Assembly: GCF_900114535.1 (NCBI RefSeq)
Contig: NZ_FOTK01000012.1
Coordinates: 86,334-150,333, forward strand
Length of the DNA stretch: 64,000 nucleotides
Direction of reading: 5' to 3'
From: Methylobacterium pseudosasicola
Lineage (GTDB): Bacteria > Pseudomonadota > Alphaproteobacteria > Rhizobiales > Beijerinckiaceae
Part shown: in pieces, positions 28,743-38,305 of the stretch
How the letters are laid out: each line of letters begins with the position of its first letter
How positions within the stretch are numbered: position 1 is the first letter of the stretch
Notes under the pieces: model-generated
Told to the model about the DNA's origin: nothing
The model's input: only the letters and a program-made list of their open reading frames with translations
Databases searched by the model: none
Translations under genes and position numbers: made by a program

Positions 28743-29591
28743 ATGTCCTATCTGGCGCCCGCCGATTTCGTGAAGAAGGCCGTCGATGCCGGTGAATCGA
28801 AGGTCTTCATGGCCACCAAAGACACGTTCATCCGGGCCTACATGGCCGGCGCGATCCTGGCGCTCGCCGCCGCCTTCGCGGTGACCATCAACCAGACCAC
28901 CGGCCAGCCGCTGGTCGGCGCGCTGTTGTTCCCGGTCGGCTTCTCGATGCTGTACCTGCTGGGCTACGACCTGTTCACCGGCGTCTGCGTGCTCACGCCG
29001 CTCGCCCTGATCGACAAGCGCCCCGGCGTCACCGTGGCCGGCATCGCCCGCAACTGGACCCTGGTGTTCTTCGGCAACTTCGCCGGCGCGCTCACCACCG
29101 CCCTCATGATGGCGATCGTCTTCACCTTCGGCTTCGCCACCGAGCCGAACGCGGTTGGCAAGGCGATTGCCGGCATCGGTGAGGCCCGCACCCTCGGCTA
29201 CGAGAAGTACGGCGCCGCCGGCATGCTGACGCTTTTCGTGCGCGCCATGATGTGCAACTGGATGGTCTCCACCGGCGTCATCGGCGCGATGCTGTCCACC
29301 TCGGTCCCCGGCAAGGTGATCGCCATGTGGATGCCGATCACGGTGTTCTTCTTCATGACCTTCGAGCACTCGGTCGTGAACATGTTCCTGTTCCCGTCGG
29401 CGATCCTGATGGGCGGCCACCTGACCGTCATGGACTATCTGCTGTGGAACGAGATCCCGACGCTGCTCGGCAACATCGTCGGCGGCCTCGCCTTCACCGG
29501 CCTGATGCTCTACTCGACCCACGTTCGCACCGGCGAGACGCGCTCGGCCCCCGTGGGCGCCGGTGTCCGTCGCCCGATGGCGGCCGAATAA
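28743..29591 (+). CDS. Formate/nitrite transporter family channel (FocA/NirC)
   Basis: The 282-residue protein has six hydrophobic helices and the FNT motifs: VGALLFPVGFSMLYLLGYDLFTG (about residues 58-80) and FEHSVVNMFLFPSAI (about 206-220), which carries the pore histidine. In a methylotroph, formate passage is a natural role because formate is the branch point of C1 oxidation. Nitrite, lactate or hydrosulfide channels share the fold, so the ligand is inferred. Confidence 0.87.
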   Translation: MSYLAPADFVKKAVDAGESKVFMATKDTFIRAYMAGAILALAAAFAVTINQTTGQPLVGALLFPVGFSMLYLLGYDLFTGVCVLTPLALIDKRPGVTVAGIARNWTLVFFGNFAGALTTALMMAIVFTFGFATEPNAVGKAIAGIGEARTLGYEKYGAAGMLTLFVRAMMCNWMVSTGVIGAMLSTSVPGKVIAMWMPITVFFFMTFEHSVVNMFLFPSAILMGGHLTVMDYLLWNEIPTLLGNIVGGLAFTGLMLYSTHVRTGETRSAPVGAGVRRPMAAE

Positions 29592-29646
29592 GAGGCTGGC
29601 GGCTCGCGCGATATCGCGCGGGCCTTTGGGGGACGGTGCCTATCTC

Positions 29647-29931
29647 GTGAGCACGCTGCGCACCGTCTCCGTCATCATCCAGGGACGCGTCCAGGGCGTC
29701 TCCTACCGGGCCTGGACCCAGGCCGAAGCGCGGGCGCGCGGTCTGTCCGGCTTCGTGTGCAACCGCGATGACGGCTCCGTCGAGGCCCTGTTCAGCGGCC
29801 CGGCGGAGATCGTCGATCAGATGGTGGCCCTATGCCGGGCGGGACCGCCCGGCGCCCGGGTTTCCGATGTCGCCGTGCACGAGGGCGGCGATCCGCCGGA
29901 TTCGGACCGGTTCGAGATCCTGCGCGGTTGA
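29647..29931 (+). CDS. acyP: Acylphosphatase
   Basis: The 94-residue protein hydrolyses acyl phosphates. It carries the active-site loop GRVQGVSYRAW (about residues 12-22, with the catalytic Arg) and the catalytic Asn in GFVCNRDDGSVEA (about 34-46). The GTG at 29647 gives the normal short N-terminus. Its role here is not set by context. Confidence 0.92.
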   Translation: MSTLRTVSVIIQGRVQGVSYRAWTQAEARARGLSGFVCNRDDGSVEALFSGPAEIVDQMVALCRAGPPGARVSDVAVHEGGDPPDSDRFEILRG

Positions 29932-30028
29932 CCGGGCCTGAGGCGGCACAACGGGTTCTGCGGGGCAGCTACGACTGGTATGGCCCCTCGGGCCGTTTCC
30001 CTGGTCCGCTCCTCGCGCTCCCGAGCCC

Positions 30029-30790
30029 ATGACCGACCTGACCGCAGGCAGCGCCGCCTTCTCGCCTCTCGATCTCGGGGCGCTGGCGTATTTCATCCTC
30101 GCCTGGGTCGCCTACGGCCTGTCGGTCGGCCGCCTGCGCGGGCGCATGATCTCGCTGAGCCAGATCATGAATGTCCACCGGTCCAACTGGGCCAGGCAGA
30201 TCATCGGGCGCGAGAACCGGGTGGTCGACACGCAGATCAACGCGTCGCTCCAGAACGGCACCGCCTTCTTCGCCTCGACCTCGCTGATCGCACTGGGCTC
30301 GGTGCTGACGCTGTCGCGCTCCGGCGACGACGTGCTCAACCTGTTCGCGACGCTGCCGTTCGGGACGATGGCGAACCGCACGACCTGGGAGCTGAAGGTC
30401 GCCGGCCTCGCGGTGGTGTTCGTCTACGCGTTCTTTAAATTCGCCTGGGCCTACCGACTGTTCAATTACGCGGCGATCCTGCTCGGCGCGGTGCCGCCGA
30501 AGGGCTCGGGCGTTAGCGACATCGAGATGATGCGCGCCGTCCGCCGGCTCGCGGCGATGAATGTCAGCGCCGGACGACACTTCGCCCGGGGGCAGCGGGC
30601 ATTCTTCTTCGCGCTCGCCTATCTCGGATGGTTCATCAGCCCGTATGTGCTGATCGCCTCGACAAGTGCCGTCGTCGTCATCATGTGGCGTCGACAGTTC
30701 GCCTCGGAGATCCGCAAGGCGCTGCTGGAGGCCGGTGAAGGGCCGCACGAGGGTCCGCTCCTGGCCCCCGCCGAGGAGGCACGGACATGA
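30029..30790 (+). CDS. DUF599 family membrane protein
   Basis: A 253-residue membrane protein with about four or five hydrophobic helices. LGALAYFILAWVAYG opens the protein, and ASLQNGTAFFASTSLIALG with downstream GRHFARGQRAFFFALAYLGWF are the conserved blocks of this uncharacterised family. Its end overlaps the DUF3253 gene in ATGA, so the two are translated together. No function is known. Confidence 0.82.
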   Translation: MTDLTAGSAAFSPLDLGALAYFILAWVAYGLSVGRLRGRMISLSQIMNVHRSNWARQIIGRENRVVDTQINASLQNGTAFFASTSLIALGSVLTLSRSGDDVLNLFATLPFGTMANRTTWELKVAGLAVVFVYAFFKFAWAYRLFNYAAILLGAVPPKGSGVSDIEMMRAVRRLAAMNVSAGRHFARGQRAFFFALAYLGWFISPYVLIASTSAVVVIMWRRQFASEIRKALLEAGEGPHEGPLLAPAEEART

Positions 30791-31095
30791 ACACGACCAA
30801 GGCGGACGAGGCGGCGATCGAGGAGACCCTGCTCAGCCTCGTGGCCGAGCGCGGCGCCGGCAAGACCATCTGCCCCTCCGAGGTCGCCCGTGCCCTGGGC
30901 GGCCCACATCCAGACGGGTGGGGTCCGCTGATGCAGCCAGTGCGCCGGGTCGCAGTGCGGCTCGCCCATGCCGGCCGGGTCGCGATCCTGCGCAAGGGCA
31001 AGCCGGTCGATCCGGACGATTTCCGGGGCATCTACCGGCTGGCGCTACCGGGCGCGGTCACCGGCTCCGGCCCCGGCAGCCAATCCGGCGTGTAG
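30787..31095 (+). CDS. DUF3253 winged-helix-like protein
   Basis: The 102-residue protein has the family pattern ICPSEVARALGG...W.PLM.PVRRVAVRLAHAGRVAILRKGKPVDP, a small winged-helix fold that may bind DNA. It starts in the ATGA overlap with DUF599. Its last 64 nt overlap the convergent YdcF gene. Confidence 0.8.
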   Translation: MNTTKADEAAIEETLLSLVAERGAGKTICPSEVARALGGPHPDGWGPLMQPVRRVAVRLAHAGRVAILRKGKPVDPDDFRGIYRLALPGAVTGSGPGSQSGV

Positions 31096-31859
31096 CCGGC
31101 AAGCCGGTAGACCACGAGGCCGATCCACTCCTTCACAGCCAGATCGAGCTGCAGCAGCCCGTCTGAGGCGAAGCCCTTGAACCGTGTCGTATCGATCCAG
31201 CCCCGGGTGCGGTAATCGACCGGGAAGGCGTCGACCGTGAAGCCGGCCTGCCGGAAGCATCCGATCGCCCGCGGCATGTGCCAGGCCGAGGTGACCAGCA
31301 GCCAGCGCTCGCCCGCCTTCGGCTGGACCAGGGCTGCCGAGAAGGTGGCGTTCTCATAGGTGTTGCGCGAGCGGTTCTCCAAAATGAGCCGCGAGCGGGG
31401 CAAGCCCATCGCGTCGGCTTCACGGCTGACGATGTCCGCCTCGGGTGTTCCGCCTCCGACCACGCCGCTGCCTCCGCTGAAGACGAGACGCGCCTCCGGA
31501 AAGCGGCGGGCGAGGTCGGCGAAATAGATCTGCCTCTCTGCGGCGTCATTGACGACGATCTGCTCGCGCGCCTCCGACACGCCGGTCATGATCGCACCGC
31601 CGAGGACGATGATCCCGGCCGGAGGCGCGCGATCGGCGGCGGCATAGGCCGCGAACCTCTGCTCCAGGGGCAGCAGGACCAGCGCGGAGAGTGGCGTCAG
31701 CCCGCCAAGCAGAAGCCCGAGGAAGCCGAGGGCACCGAACGCGATGCCGGTGGCACGACGGCGCATCATCAGAAGAATGAAACCGATCAACCCCATGAGA
31801 ATGAAGAGATTGGACGGCGTGACCAGGAAGTAGGCTACCTTGGACATGACAAGGAACAT
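31032..31859 (-). CDS. YdcF/ElyC-type membrane protein (DUF218)
   Basis: The 275-residue protein starts with two hydrophobic helices and then a DUF218 domain: GIIVLGGAI near residue 83, LVFSGGSG near 124, a SRNTYENA helix and VTSAWHMPRAIGCFRQAGF. Relatives in other bacteria affect envelope polysaccharide or vancomycin tolerance, but the reaction is not known. A second ATG four codons in is possible. It overlaps the end of the DUF3253 gene. Confidence 0.82.
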   Translation of the reverse strand: MFLVMSKVAYFLVTPSNLFILMGLIGFILLMMRRRATGIAFGALGFLGLLLGGLTPLSALVLLPLEQRFAAYAAADRAPPAGIIVLGGAIMTGVSEAREQIVVNDAAERQIYFADLARRFPEARLVFSGGSGVVGGGTPEADIVSREADAMGLPRSRLILENRSRNTYENATFSAALVQPKAGERWLLVTSAWHMPRAIGCFRQAGFTVDAFPVDYRTRGWIDTTRFKGFASDGLLQLDLAVKEWIGLVVYRLAGYTPDWLPGPEPVTAPGSASR

Positions 31860-32075
31860 CGTTCGGCTCGGCGTTTACCTGACCGGTCTATCTCATTCTC
31901 GACCCCATCCTGACAGGCTGCCGCAAAGTAAATCTCGAAAGCGTACTCCAGCCAGGCGTGCGCTTTCTGGGGAGAACTTTTTCAAGGCCGGTTGCGGAGT
32001 CTCAGGATGAGGAAATCTGGAGTCTCCGTCGGTCAGAAGTGGCATTCGACTGGGATCGTACGGTTAAATCGGCTT

Positions 32076-32723
32076 TCAAGCCGTCTTCGTCTCGGCCTCG
32101 AACCGGGCCAGGGCGGCAGCGTCCGGCGGCAGCAGGCTGGCGAGGCTCTCGCCCTTCTCGACCTCGCGCTGGATCCACAGGTCGAGGCGCTGCTGCTCGA
32201 CGGCTTCCAGGGCGACGCGCTCGGCGAGGTCGGCCGGCAGCGCGACGATGCCCCCGGATCCGCAAACCACGATATCGCCCGGATGGATCGCGGCACCGCC
32301 GCAGGACACGGGCTCCTGTGCGCCGACAAGCGCCAGGGTCTCGCTCCCGGCCTCCGGCGCGGACCAGACCGGCATGCCGACCGAATCCGGCAGGGCGCTA
32401 TCGGTGACGAGGCCCACCACGCCGCGCTGAGCGAGCCGAGCCGCCACGATCGCCCCGAAGGGGAGGGCGAGGCCGGAGCCGGCCGCATCGATCACCAAGA
32501 CGGCGCCCTCCGGAACCGCGTCCATCGCGGCGGCGAGATCGCCGGCAGCGTCTTTGCGGGCTGGGATCATCCGCAGGGTGTAGGCGGGGCCGATGGCGCT
32601 GCCGCCGCGGCCAGACAGGCCGCGCGGGCTGAACGCCTTCACGCCCGCCCGCGTCAGCGCCCGAGCCAGGCTCGCCGGCGTCACGGCGGAAAGCGCGTCG
32701 CGCAGGGTGGGGTCGATCGCCAT
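32076..32723 (-). CDS. RraA-like aldolase/regulator-fold protein with altered active-site motif
   Basis: The 215-residue protein has the RraA/HMG aldolase fold outline: ALPFGAIVAARLAQRGVVGLVTDSALPD near residues 85-112 and GDIVVCGSGGIVALP near 148-162. In active aldolases the loop reads D-G-x-x-R-D; here it is TDSALPD, so the conserved arginine is replaced by proline. It may have another substrate or only a structural role. Confidence 0.75.
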   Translation of the reverse strand: MAIDPTLRDALSAVTPASLARALTRAGVKAFSPRGLSGRGGSAIGPAYTLRMIPARKDAAGDLAAAMDAVPEGAVLVIDAAGSGLALPFGAIVAARLAQRGVVGLVTDSALPDSVGMPVWSAPEAGSETLALVGAQEPVSCGGAAIHPGDIVVCGSGGIVALPADLAERVALEAVEQQRLDLWIQREVEKGESLASLLPPDAAALARFEAETKTA

Positions 32724-32971
32724 TAAGGGCTCCGTGGAAGGCTGGCGCCGGACGGATCGGCGAACCCGCTCAAGGTGGATCGAACGGGCGCGCCGGCAAG
32801 GCCGGGCTTGGTCTTAATGCTGCTCGAAACACCCCCGGCCTGAGTCCGATCGGAAGTAAATATCTGCCTGGCAGGGCGGTGATGAGAGCAGGGGGAGATG
32901 TCACGACATCGAACACGCCTCCAGCGTCCCGGCCGCCATCGTCTTCAACAACCCAAGCTGAGATTATCCGA

Positions 32972-34186
32972 TCAAACGGGTTCTGAGTGAGACTCTGCCA
33001 ACAGTCCGCTCTTTTGGGAATGCCACGCAAAATCAACGAGTAAAGCCAGTGCAGCAAAGGCGCTCGAAGACACACAGGTCAGCCACCAACCGCCCAAAGA
33101 CCAAGTCACGCCCGATAGTGCGGCTCCCACTGATCCACCGATAAAGAAGAGACCCACGAAGAGTCCATTCATTCGACCTCTGGCTTCTGGTCGAATCAAA
33201 TTGATCTCCCGCCGACCGAGCGTGTGGTCGGTAGTCAGTCCCACATCGAGGGCAATGGCGCTCAGGCCCAGAGATATTACCGAGACTGACGCTGAAAATG
33301 TATATAGATATCCCGCCAGAGCGGCGATCAGCATCGATATAAAAATCATTACATGGGCGGAAATCGTACCAACACGGGTAAAGCCCCGATCGCCGAGCCG
33401 GCCAGCCACTGGTGTTGCCAACACACCGCCAGCGCCGACCAGCGCAAATACAGCGATCTCCTTTTGGCTGAATGCTGTGGGACAAGCCTCAAGATGCAAC
33501 GCGACCGTCGACCAAAACATGCTGAAGGAGGCCATTACGAGACCAGCTGTGGTCGCTCGTCGACGAAGTGTATCCTCGCCTCGAACGAGCTGCCACATGG
33601 ATTTAATTAATGTGAAGTAACTACTGGAGGTCACGAACGGATGTGAAATCGGTAATCGCAAAACTAAAAGCAAGCATATCAATCCTATTGCGAAAGAGCC
33701 AAGCGCATATACGAAACGCCAACCAAACATGTCGGCGGCGAAGCTGGCAAAGGGACGCGCTGCCACGACGCCGAGCATGAGACCAGCCATGATGTCTCCG
33801 ACCGCACGGCCGCGTTGCTCCGGGGGAGCCATGGACGCTGCCATCGGAACAAGCACCTGAATACAGGAACACGATGAGCCTAATATAAACAATGCGCCAA
33901 AAAGTTGAATAAAATTGACGGAAACGGACGCTACTCCTGCCGACACCATTGCGGCTGCCAGCATGCATAGGATTAAACGACGATTTTCGACGAAATCGCT
34001 CAAGGGAACAATGAAGATTAAGCCCATCGCGTACCCAGCAAGCGGAGCCATCATGATCAAGCCTATTAAAGAATCAGGCATCGATAGCGCCGACCCAATA
34101 AGCCCAATTGAAGTCTGAGCGGTGTGTAGATTTACAATTATTATCGCGACAGATGCTGTCAGCAAAATTATTAAGGATCTATTCAT
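32972..34186 (-). CDS. MFS transporter in an AT-richer island
   Basis: The 404-residue protein has about twelve hydrophobic helices and the loop motif FVENRRLI between helices 2 and 3; PEQRGRAVGDIMAG and RPEARGRMNGLF are the typical cytoplasmic loops. It resembles inner-membrane drug or metabolite exporters. Codon use is much less GC-biased than in all neighbours (many AAT, ATA, TTA codons), which points to recent horizontal gain. A regulator usually found beside such pumps is not present. Confidence 0.82.
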   Translation of the reverse strand: MNRSLIILLTASVAIIIVNLHTAQTSIGLIGSALSMPDSLIGLIMMAPLAGYAMGLIFIVPLSDFVENRRLILCMLAAAMVSAGVASVSVNFIQLFGALFILGSSCSCIQVLVPMAASMAPPEQRGRAVGDIMAGLMLGVVAARPFASFAADMFGWRFVYALGSFAIGLICLLLVLRLPISHPFVTSSSYFTLIKSMWQLVRGEDTLRRRATTAGLVMASFSMFWSTVALHLEACPTAFSQKEIAVFALVGAGGVLATPVAGRLGDRGFTRVGTISAHVMIFISMLIAALAGYLYTFSASVSVISLGLSAIALDVGLTTDHTLGRREINLIRPEARGRMNGLFVGLFFIGGSVGAALSGVTWSLGGWWLTCVSSSAFAALALLVDFAWHSQKSGLLAESHSEPV

Positions 34187-34506
34187 AGAAATATTCTTAT
34201 GATGATCCGATATTTCACCGCGACCACTGTCCGTTGCAAGCTATATTTTCGACGTAGGCACACAGCGGTACAAAATTCTGAATGCAGTAAACCGGCGGAA
34301 GTATACTTCTATTTTAAGATTCTAGATCACGGCAAAGCAATTCGTTCTTACTTTCGATCGGATACGGTCATCCGCAGCCCAGCAGGGTTCGGATCGCCTG
34401 AAACTAGGTCCGATGTGTTTCATCACATCTTTTATGCTTGTTGCTCCTTCGCCAAATTCTGCACTCGTCGTCTTGACGATATGAACCACTCAATTTGGCT
34501 GTCGTA
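34187..34506. other. AT-rich intergenic stretch
   Basis: This 320-bp stretch between the MFS gene and the GST gene is far AT-richer than the window average. A plus-strand open frame crosses it but has no ribosome binding site, no recognisable domain, and runs into the GST gene antisense. The stretch probably carries the promoter of the transporter gene and the edge of the transferred segment. Confidence 0.5.
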
Positions 34507-35118
34507 TCACGCGATCGGTTCGCCGAGGGCCCGGGCCGCCGCGGGCCGGGCGGCGATCCGCTCGTACCAGCGGCGCAGGGCCGGGCGCTCGACGCGCTCG
34601 GCCGGCAGGTTCAGCCAGCGATGCGCCGCGCAGCCGAGCGCGATGTCGGCGATGCCGAAGGTTTGGCCGATCGCGTAATTCCGGTCGGACAGATGCGCGT
34701 CGAGGATGGCGGCCAGCGCTTCCGTGCGCTTCAGGGAAGCGGCGATCACCGTTTGGTCCGGATTGGACGACCGGTAGAGCTGCCAGAACGCGTCGCGCAT
34801 GGCGGGCGTAAAGGTGGTGGCCTGCCAATCGAGCCACTGCTCGATCTGGGCCCGCTCCCGGGGATCGGCCGGGTAGGCGAGAGCGGGAGCAATCGCCGCG
34901 ACGTAGCGCAGGATGGCGTTCGACTCCCAGAGCACGAACCCGTCCTCTTCGAGCGTCGGGACCAGCCCGTTCGGGTTCTTGGCGCGGTAGGCGGGATCGT
35001 CGACGACGCCGTGCGCGCCGCCGGCCTCGATCCGTTCATAGGCGAGTCCGGCCTCGTCCAGAGCCCAAACCGCCTTCTGCACGTTCACCGAGGTGAGCCG
35101 GCCCCAGAGCTTGCGCAT
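34507..35118 (-). CDS. Glutathione S-transferase family protein
   Basis: The 203-residue protein has the thioredoxin-like N-terminal domain (LWGRLTSVNVQKAVWAL, with NPNGLVPTLEEDGFVLWESNAILRYVA carrying the glutathione-binding Glu-Ser pair) and a helical C-terminal domain. The ATG at 35118 matches the family start; a GTG six nt upstream has a better-spaced GGAG site and may be the true start. Its 5' end is 17 nt from the epmB stop. Confidence 0.88.
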   Translation of the reverse strand: MRKLWGRLTSVNVQKAVWALDEAGLAYERIEAGGAHGVVDDPAYRAKNPNGLVPTLEEDGFVLWESNAILRYVAAIAPALAYPADPRERAQIEQWLDWQATTFTPAMRDAFWQLYRSSNPDQTVIAASLKRTEALAAILDAHLSDRNYAIGQTFGIADIALGCAAHRWLNLPAERVERPALRRWYERIAARPAAARALGEPIA

Positions 35119-35135
35119 CGTCACGAAAATCTCCG

Positions 35136-36179
35136 CTACGCCTTCGGCGGGTAGGTATGCTCGCACCCGTTCGGATCGGTCACCCGTGTCTCACCGTCTG
35201 AGTCGCGCAGGTAGCCGGGTCCGACCGGCACTTTGCCGTGGCCGCCCGGGATGTCGAGCACGTAGGTCGGCTGTGCGAGGCCAGAGAGGCGGCCGCGCAG
35301 GGCGCGCATCAGGTGCTGCCCCTCGGTCAGGCTGGTGCGCAGGTGGCCGGTGCCGGGGGCCAGGTCGCCGTGATGGAGGTAATAGGGCTTGATCCGGTTC
35401 TCCACGAAACGCCGCATCAGCGCTTCAAGGGTGGGGGCGTCGTCGTTGATCCCGCGCAGCAGCACAGACTGGCTGACCATCGGGATCCCGGCATCGACCA
35501 GCCGGGCGCAGGCCGCCCGGGCCGCCGGGGTGAATTCCCGCGGGTGGTTGGCGTGCAGGGCCACGAACACCGCGCGCCCGAAACGCTTGAGGGCGTTCAC
35601 CAAATCGGCGTCGACGAGGTCCGGCTTAACCACCGGCACGCGGGTGTGGATCCGCATTACCCGGACGTGCTCGATCGCCGCCAGCCGCTCCGCGATGACG
35701 CCGAGCCGCCGAGCGGAGAGCGCGAACGGGTCGCCGCCGGTGAGCACCACCTCCCAGATCCGCGCATCCCCAGCGATATAGGCCAGGGCGCCGTCGAGCT
35801 CGGCTTCGGTGAGGGAGCCGAGCCCGTCCGGCCCGACCATCTCCCGGCGGAAGCAGAAGCGGCAATAGACCGGGCAGATATGCAGCGGTTTCAGCAGCAC
35901 CCGGTCCGGATAGCGGTGGACGATGCCCACCACCGGCGCGTGTGCCGCGTCGCCGATCGGGTCGGCCCGCTCCTCGGGGGCGACCACGCTTTCCGCAACC
36001 TGCGGTACGAACTGACGGGCGATCGGATCGGCCGGATCGTCGAGGTCGATCAGCTCGGCCATGTCGGGCGTGACCGAGACCGCGTAGCGCGCCAGCACAT
36101 CGCGCAGGGCGTCCGCCTCGGGGCCGGAGAGCAGGCCGGCGTCGGCGAGATCGGCGGCGCTGCGAAGCGTGCGGTTCAC
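35136..36179 (-). CDS. epmB: EF-P beta-lysylation radical SAM enzyme (lysine 2,3-aminomutase family)
   Basis: EpmB converts (S)-alpha-lysine to (R)-beta-lysine, which EpmA attaches to EF-P. The 347-residue protein has the radical SAM cluster motif CPVYCRFCFRRE near residue 110, the GGDPF block near 148, and PLP-type features of KamA proteins (VDAGIPMVSQSVLLRGINDD). The GTG at 36179 overlaps the epmA stop (GTGA), so both are one operon. The short length fits EpmB better than true lysine 2,3-aminomutase. Confidence 0.88.
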   Translation of the reverse strand: MNRTLRSAADLADAGLLSGPEADALRDVLARYAVSVTPDMAELIDLDDPADPIARQFVPQVAESVVAPEERADPIGDAAHAPVVGIVHRYPDRVLLKPLHICPVYCRFCFRREMVGPDGLGSLTEAELDGALAYIAGDARIWEVVLTGGDPFALSARRLGVIAERLAAIEHVRVMRIHTRVPVVKPDLVDADLVNALKRFGRAVFVALHANHPREFTPAARAACARLVDAGIPMVSQSVLLRGINDDAPTLEALMRRFVENRIKPYYLHHGDLAPGTGHLRTSLTEGQHLMRALRGRLSGLAQPTYVLDIPGGHGKVPVGPGYLRDSDGETRVTDPNGCEHTYPPKA

Positions 36180-37231
36180 GGCCGGGTCTCCGCCACCGGG
36201 GTCCAGAGGACGTCGTCGATCCGATTGGCGCCGCAGGCCAGCATGGCGAGGCGGTCGAACCCGAGGGCGATCCCCGAAGCGTCGGGCATCACCGCCAATG
36301 CGTCGAAGAAATCCTCGTCGATCGGATAGTCTTCGCCGTAAACGCGCCGCTTCTCCGCCATCTCCTCTTCGAAGCGCATGCGAAGAGAAGCCGGATCGGT
36401 CAATTCGCCGAAGGCATTGGCGAGCTCGACCCCGCAGGCATAGAGCTCGAACCGTTCCGCCACCCGCGGATCGTCGGAAGCGGGTCGGGCCAGCGCCGCC
36501 TCGCTGATCGGGTACTCGCACAGGATGGTCGGGCGGCCGATGCCGAGATGTGGCTCGATCCGCGCCACCAGCACCCGGGAAAACAGATCGGCCCAGGTGT
36601 CATCCGGCGCGACCCGCAGGCCGGCGCGGTCCACGGCGGCGGCGAGGCCGTCCCGGTCCGTGTCGCGGGTGGCCGAGATGGTTGCGAGGAGATCGATGCC
36701 GGCAAAGTGATCGAAAGCCTCGGCGAGGGTCAGGCGCTCCGGCTCGGCGAAGGGGTCGGTCTCCCGGTCGCGATAGCGGAAGCGGCGGGTGCCGGCGGTC
36801 TCGGCGGCCAAAGCGAGCAGGTCGGCGCAATCAGCCATCAGGTCCGTGTAGGGCACGCCGGCGCGATACCATTCCAGCATGGTGAATTCCGGATGGTGCA
36901 GCGGCCCGCGCTCGCGGTTGCGAAAGACCCGGGCGACGCTCAGCAACCGGGTCTCCCCGGCCGCCAGCAGCTTCTTGCAGGCGAATTCCGGCGAGGTGTG
37001 CAGGTAGAGGGGCGTCCGCGCCCCGCTGGCGCCGATCGCCTCGGTGGCGAAGGCCGAGAGATGCGCCTCGTTGCCCGGTGAGACCTGCAGGCAGGCGGTC
37101 TCGGCCTCGACGAAGTCGCGGGCGGCGAACCAGGCCCGGAAGGCCGCCAGGATCCGGTTGCGCAGGAGTAGGCACGGGCGCCGGTCGGCGTGGCGATCGG
37201 GCGACCACCAGGGGGAGGGGGCAACGCTCAA
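36176..37231 (-). CDS. epmA: EF-P lysine lysyltransferase
   Basis: EpmA is a class II lysyl-tRNA synthetase paralogue that joins beta-lysine to a lysine of EF-P. The 351-residue protein has only the catalytic core: motif 2 [24 protein letters not shown] (about residues 100-124), motif 3 [12 protein letters not shown] near 325-336, and no N-terminal anticodon-binding domain, which tells it from LysS. It is divergent from efp, 278 bp away. Confidence 0.92.
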   Translation of the reverse strand: MSVAPSPWWSPDRHADRRPCLLLRNRILAAFRAWFAARDFVEAETACLQVSPGNEAHLSAFATEAIGASGARTPLYLHTSPEFACKKLLAAGETRLLSVARVFRNRERGPLHHPEFTMLEWYRAGVPYTDLMADCADLLALAAETAGTRRFRYRDRETDPFAEPERLTLAEAFDHFAGIDLLATISATRDTDRDGLAAAVDRAGLRVAPDDTWADLFSRVLVARIEPHLGIGRPTILCEYPISEAALARPASDDPRVAERFELYACGVELANAFGELTDPASLRMRFEEEMAEKRRVYGEDYPIDEDFFDALAVMPDASGIALGFDRLAMLACGANRIDDVLWTPVAETRP

Positions 37232-37509
37232 AGCCCGGCTCCCGAGCGGACGCGTGCAACCGATCGAACGCAGCGTCGGGCGTGCAAGGCAATCCTGAGC
37301 GTCGTCATCGCGCGATCCTGGCAGGCTCCCGGTGAGGAAAGGGTCGCTTCCGGCCCCCCGAGCGGCCTCGGCACGGTTTCAAACCCACGCGCCCCGGTTG
37401 ATGGCCGCCGGCTGGCAACAGCGTCGCAGATGCGATAGTGGCGGGGCCTAGATCCAAGGCACGCGCTTGGCGTGTGCCGACCCGCCTTGTCAATGCAGGA
37501 CGTAATTCC

Positions 37510-38076
37510 GTGAAGGTGATCGCCTCAACGCTCCGTAAGGGCAACGTCGTCGAGAAGGACGGCAAGCTCTACGTGATCCTGTTCGCCGAGAACATCCACC
37601 CCGGCAAGGGCACCCCGGTGACCCAGCTCGACATGCGCCGGATCACGGACGGCGTGAAGGTGTCCGAGCGCTACCGCACCACCGAGCAGGTCGAGCGGGC
37701 CTTCGTCGAGGATCGCGAGCACACCTTCCTGTACAGCGATGCCGAAGGGTTTCACTTCATGAACCCCGAGAGCTACGAGCAGGTCGCGGTGCCCGCGGAT
37801 GTGGTCGGCGACGCCGCCCCCTACCTCCAGGAGGGCATGGCCGTGATGCTGGCGAGCCATAACGACGTGCCGCTGACCATTGAGCTGCCCCAGCGGGTGA
37901 CCCTGGAGGTCGCCGAGACCGAGCCGGTGCTCAAGGGCCAGACCGCCTCCTCCTCCTACAAGCCCGCCACGCTCTCGAACGGCGTGCGCACCACCGTCCC
38001 CCCGCACATCGCCGCCGGCACCCGCGTCGTCGTGATGACGGCGGACGGCGCCTACGTCGAGCGCGCCAAGGATTGA
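37510..38076 (+). CDS. efp: Elongation factor P
   Basis: EF-P relieves ribosome stalling at polyproline. The 188-residue protein has the three-domain layout; the modified lysine is in the loop NIHPGKGTP (about residue 33), and the C-terminal [27 protein letters not shown] block is classical. The start is a GTG at 37510 ([12 protein letters not shown]). Together with epmAB on the other strand it forms a complete beta-lysylation module, apart from the hydroxylase EpmC, which is not seen here. Confidence 0.95.
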   Translation: MKVIASTLRKGNVVEKDGKLYVILFAENIHPGKGTPVTQLDMRRITDGVKVSERYRTTEQVERAFVEDREHTFLYSDAEGFHFMNPESYEQVAVPADVVGDAAPYLQEGMAVMLASHNDVPLTIELPQRVTLEVAETEPVLKGQTASSSYKPATLSNGVRTTVPPHIAAGTRVVVMTADGAYVERAKD

Positions 38077-38141
38077 GTTTTAGAGGGGCTCGCTGCGGGC
38101 TGACGGCTGCGTGGCGAGAACCCTCACAATCCCACCCGCGC

Positions 38142-38254
38142 CCTCATCCTGAGGTGCCGGAGCGGAGCGGAGGCCTCGAAGGAGGCCTCCAGGGATCATG
38201 CGGCTGGCTGGAGGGCTCCTTCGAGGCTCGCTGCGCTCGCACCTCAGGATGAGG
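38142..38254. repeat. Palindromic intergenic repeat downstream of efp
   Basis: Terminal arms CCTCATCCTGAGGTGC and GCACCTCAGGATGAGG (38142-38157 and 38239-38254) are perfect inverted repeats. Inside, GCCTCGAAGGAG (38173-38184) pairs with CTCCTTCGAGGC (38216-38227). This type of long palindrome is widespread between genes in Rhizobiales. Here it separates two convergent genes and may stop transcription. Confidence 0.8.
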
Positions 38255-38305
38255 GGGGTTGGGTTAGAGGCTGCAGGTTCCTTCGCCGCGATCCCACCCA
38301 TCATC

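Noticed and set aside
34199..34678. A 159-residue plus-strand frame in the AT-rich gap
   Set aside because: It has no ribosome binding site or domain, and its second half is antisense to the well-supported GST gene.
38142..38254. CRISPR-like or insertion sequence origin of the palindrome after efp
   Set aside because: There is one nested palindrome, no regularly spaced direct repeats and no transposase frame.
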